Part shown: positions 61,871 through 63,911 of the stretch, piece after piece | How positions within the stretch are numbered: the stretch's first letter is position 1 | Layout: each line of letters begins with the position of its first letter | Assembly: GCA_964347035.1 (NCBI GenBank) | Contig: CAYFXE010000017.1 | Coordinates: forward strand, 1 to 63,911 | Length of the DNA: 63,911 nucleotides | Direction: 5' to 3' | From: CAYFXE01 sp964347035 | GTDB lineage: Bacteria > Acidobacteriota > Aminicenantia > Aminicenantales > Aminicenantaceae | The notes under the pieces: generated by a model | Told to the model about the DNA's origin: nothing | Databases searched by the model: none | The model's input: the letters and a program-made list of their open reading frames with translations, nothing else | Made by a program: the position numbers and the translations under genes

Positions 61871-63718
61871 ATGAGCTTTAAAAAGATAATCCTGGTCCTC
61901 TTAATAATGGTGATTTTCTCTTCAGGCTTTGTCCTTTTCTGTAAAAACATGAATCTAGAATACGTCAATAGTATTCTATGGACACAGCCCCATGATGTTA
62001 AAATCAAGGGGAATTATGCCTACTGTGTCTTCCTGAATGGGCTGAAGATTCTTGATGTTTCCAACAAGAGAAAACCTGTCCAGATCTCTCAACTCTATCT
62101 GGGTGGGGGATTCGGGGTGGCGTTAAAGGATAACCTGGTTTTTGTCGCTGCGGGAAAGAAGGGATTGAAGATAGTGGATGCCTCAGACATCAAGACACCT
62201 GTTCTCAGAGGCTTTCTCGATACCCAAGGAGAGCCGGAAAGTGTAGCGATTAAAGGCGACTATGCTGTTGTGGCCGCTGGTGAGGCAGGGCTGCTGGTGA
62301 TCGATACCAGGAATTCCTCGACTCTAACTCTGGCGGGATCTTACGATACGCCAGGACTAGCAAGAGATATCGCGCTTAAGGGAGACTTCGCTTACGTGGC
62401 CGATGGAGATGCGGGCCTTCAGATCGTCGACATCAAAGATCCTTCAAAACATTCCCTGGCTGCGACTCTCGACACCTCTGGCACAGCAGAGAGACTCGCC
62501 ATTTCTGGCGATTATGTATACATTGCCGATGGTTCTCCAGGCTTGCAGATCATCAACATCAGCGATCCAAAAAACCCTGTCCTGATCACCACTTTCCTGA
62601 CATCAGGCTATGCCCATGGCATAACAATAAGCGGCGATTATGCCTATGTAGGCAACCTGTATGATGGAGCCTTCCAGATTTTGGACATCGGTGATCCTGC
62701 AAAACCAGTGCAGGTAGCCTGGCGCAAGTATACTATGTATAACGAGGCCTGGGATGTTGAAGTCAGCGAGGATCATGCCTTTGTGATTGATAAATTCACG
62801 GGCCTTTACATCTTGGATATCAGTAATCGCTCTCGTCCTACGGCCAAAGGATCGTTTTATACTCCTGGATCTGTCCTCGGTGCGGCTGTGGTCGGGAGTC
62901 ATATGTATGTTGCTGGTGATCTTTCTGGTCTTCAAGTATTTGACGTGAAAGATCTCTCTTCTCCGAAGCATATAGACACTATCGAGTGGTTCCGGGGTGT
63001 TCATGGGATGACGGCCAGGGAAAATTATGCCTACATAACAGATCGCTGGACCTTAAGGATATTCGATGCGGCTAATCCTGCTCAAACCAAGCTCATCCAT
63101 TCCTTCCGCATGCCAGGAGTCGCCAGGAGGGTTATCATCAGAGACAAAAGAGCCTTTCTAACAGCCGACCATTCAGGCTTCCATATCGTGGATATCGCCG
63201 ATCCTGAAGCTCCCGCACTCATCGGTTCCTATGAAATGCCGGGCTTTGCCTACGGGTTGGCTTTGGAAGGAAATTTGGCGTATATTGCCAACAGCGATAC
63301 GGGTTTTCACATCATTAATGTTAGCGATCCTTCTGCGCCCAAACTGGTCGGATCGTTCAGGACATCTGGCCTGTGTTATGGAGTGGCTGTCAAAGGATAT
63401 GTCAGAGGAAAATATGCCTATGTGGCCGACGGCCCTTCCGGTCTTCAAGTTCTTGAGGTCAGCGACCCTGCAGCCATTTCGTTTGTCGGTAATTATAAGA
63501 TAGAGGGCTTTGCCAACAGTGTTACTATCTGGGATGATTTTGCCTATGTCTCCGATGAGACAACAGGTTTGAACATCATCGATATCAGAAACCCGAGAGA
63601 TCCCAAACTAGTAGCCTCCTTCAATACCCCTGGTGAAGCTGTAGGCGGTTTTCGAAGCGGTGACTACATTATCATCGCCGACACATTTTCTCTCATCATA
63701 TTGCGCGAGAAAAAGTAG
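61871..63718 (+). CDS. Exported LVIVD-repeat beta-propeller protein
   Basis: A 615-residue protein with an N-terminal signal helix (about 7-24, then C). It consists of about twelve to fourteen repeats of 40-45 residues built on GDYAYVADG...GLQIVDISDP, as in the LVIVD family of surface propellers. No enzymatic motif is present, so adhesion, scaffolding or ligand binding is likely. The ATG at 61871 has AGGGAG 7 bases upstream; the frame from 61838 lacks a ribosome site. It closes the plus-strand run with the DUF362 gene. A family A repeat follows the stop. Confidence 0.87.
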   Translation: MSFKKIILVLLIMVIFSSGFVLFCKNMNLEYVNSILWTQPHDVKIKGNYAYCVFLNGLKILDVSNKRKPVQISQLYLGGGFGVALKDNLVFVAAGKKGLKIVDASDIKTPVLRGFLDTQGEPESVAIKGDYAVVAAGEAGLLVIDTRNSSTLTLAGSYDTPGLARDIALKGDFAYVADGDAGLQIVDIKDPSKHSLAATLDTSGTAERLAISGDYVYIADGSPGLQIINISDPKNPVLITTFLTSGYAHGITISGDYAYVGNLYDGAFQILDIGDPAKPVQVAWRKYTMYNEAWDVEVSEDHAFVIDKFTGLYILDISNRSRPTAKGSFYTPGSVLGAAVVGSHMYVAGDLSGLQVFDVKDLSSPKHIDTIEWFRGVHGMTARENYAYITDRWTLRIFDAANPAQTKLIHSFRMPGVARRVIIRDKRAFLTADHSGFHIVDIADPEAPALIGSYEMPGFAYGLALEGNLAYIANSDTGFHIINVSDPSAPKLVGSFRTSGLCYGVAVKGYVRGKYAYVADGPSGLQVLEVSDPAAISFVGNYKIEGFANSVTIWDDFAYVSDETTGLNIIDIRNPRDPKLVASFNTPGEAVGGFRSGDYIIIADTFSLIILREKK

Positions 63719-63763
63719 AGAGAGAGATAAAAATAGAGAGAAAGGAGACAGGCTACTTTTTAG

Positions 63764-63862
63764 CTTGTTCGTCATTCCCGTTCCTTCCGTCACTCTCACC
63801 TCTTTTGTCATTCCCGCTTCCGCAGGAATGACAATAACAGGGGTCAGGCTTCATCATGAAGA
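63764..63862. repeat. Family A palindrome and GGGGTCAGG end at window edge
   Basis: CGTCATTCCCGTTCCTTCCG is followed by GTCATTCCCGCTTCCGCAGG (about 63808-63831). GGGGTCAGGCTTCATCATGA at 63840 ff. resembles the inverted half-site at 38110-38122. The window ends before any further gene. Confidence 0.55.
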
Positions 63863-63911
63863 ATGCATGAAGGATAAAGCATTTAGTCCAAGGTCAAACA
63901 AGATAACGAAG

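Noticed and set aside
1..63911. tRNA, rRNA and riboswitch genes
   Set aside because: I looked in intergenic stretches for tRNA T-loop patterns and rRNA-like blocks and found none that hold; a covariance-model scan would be decisive.

Overview
The window reads as a contig from an uncultured Gram-negative bacterium. Four runs of ten Ns (2564-2573, 13419-13428, 20311-20320, 31260-31269) mark scaffold joins, as in a metagenome-assembled genome. SecA, penicillin-binding protein 1C, a bacterial alpha-2-macroglobulin, HD-GYP proteins and a type II secretion pseudopilin make it bacterial with a cell wall and an envelope. Large secreted beta-propeller proteins (sortilin/VPS10-like, tricorn-like, LVIVD), a Ser/Thr kinase-ATPase-TPR regulator and amino-acid or peptide uptake genes fit a peptide-degrading heterotroph of the Acidobacteriota/Aminicenantota kind. 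That placement is an inference. No rRNA, tRNA, CRISPR array, phage or intact transposase gene was recognised.

Layout. 1-4.8 kb: SecA-like ATPase (minus), mobile-element remnant, DUF937 protein, damaged HtpX protease. 4.8-10.1 kb: exported papain-like protease, then a zinc ribbon-kinase-AAA-TPR regulator. 10.2-13.7 kb: gatE-gatD, an archaeal-type Glu-tRNA(Gln) amidotransferase, with gatD cut by an assembly gap. 13.8-16.7 kb: ATP-grasp ligase overlapping an N-formylglutamate amidohydrolase-like gene, then an orphan response regulator. 17-21.5 kb: zinc dehydrogenase, LsrF-like aldolase, carbon-nitrogen hydrolase, specialised NusG paralogue, DegT aminotransferase. 21.8-29.9 kb: amino-acid handling (threonine/serine dehydratase-like, Asp/Glu racemase, hydantoinase A/B overlapping an Nramp-like transporter, FmdB, RidA). 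29.9-37.9 kb: pbpC and alpha-2-macroglobulin. 38.3-46.8 kb: VPS10-like protein, tricorn-like peptidase, amino-acid permease with universal stress domains. 46.9-51.3 kb: metallo-beta-lactamase-fold hydrolase, then an HD-GYP protein and a helical-repeat partner. 51.6-57 kb: small membrane protein, DUF169, XRE-ImmA regulator, low-molecular-weight phosphatase, POT-like transporter, DUF456. 57.3-63.9 kb: GspG-like pseudopilin, sensor HD-GYP protein, small lipoprotein, Tat-exported DUF362 protein, LVIVD-repeat protein.

The genes share two broad themes. One is exported proteolysis and amino-acid salvage: papain-like and tricorn-like peptidases, POT and APC transporters, dehydratase, racemase, hydantoinase and RidA. 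The other is envelope defence and surface signalling: PBP1C with alpha-2-macroglobulin, two HD-GYP proteins and a pseudopilin. Intergenic DNA is crowded with dispersed palindromes of the type TTCCTGCGGAAGCAGGAA, usually as facing pairs, plus at least three other short repeat families. The most notable points are the bacterial GatDE pair, a RidA gene with two well-formed start sites, the overlapping ATP-grasp/formylglutamate-amidohydrolase module, the altered Nramp transporter beside the hydantoinase genes, and an HD-GYP/helical-repeat pair that appear to share an N-terminal domain.
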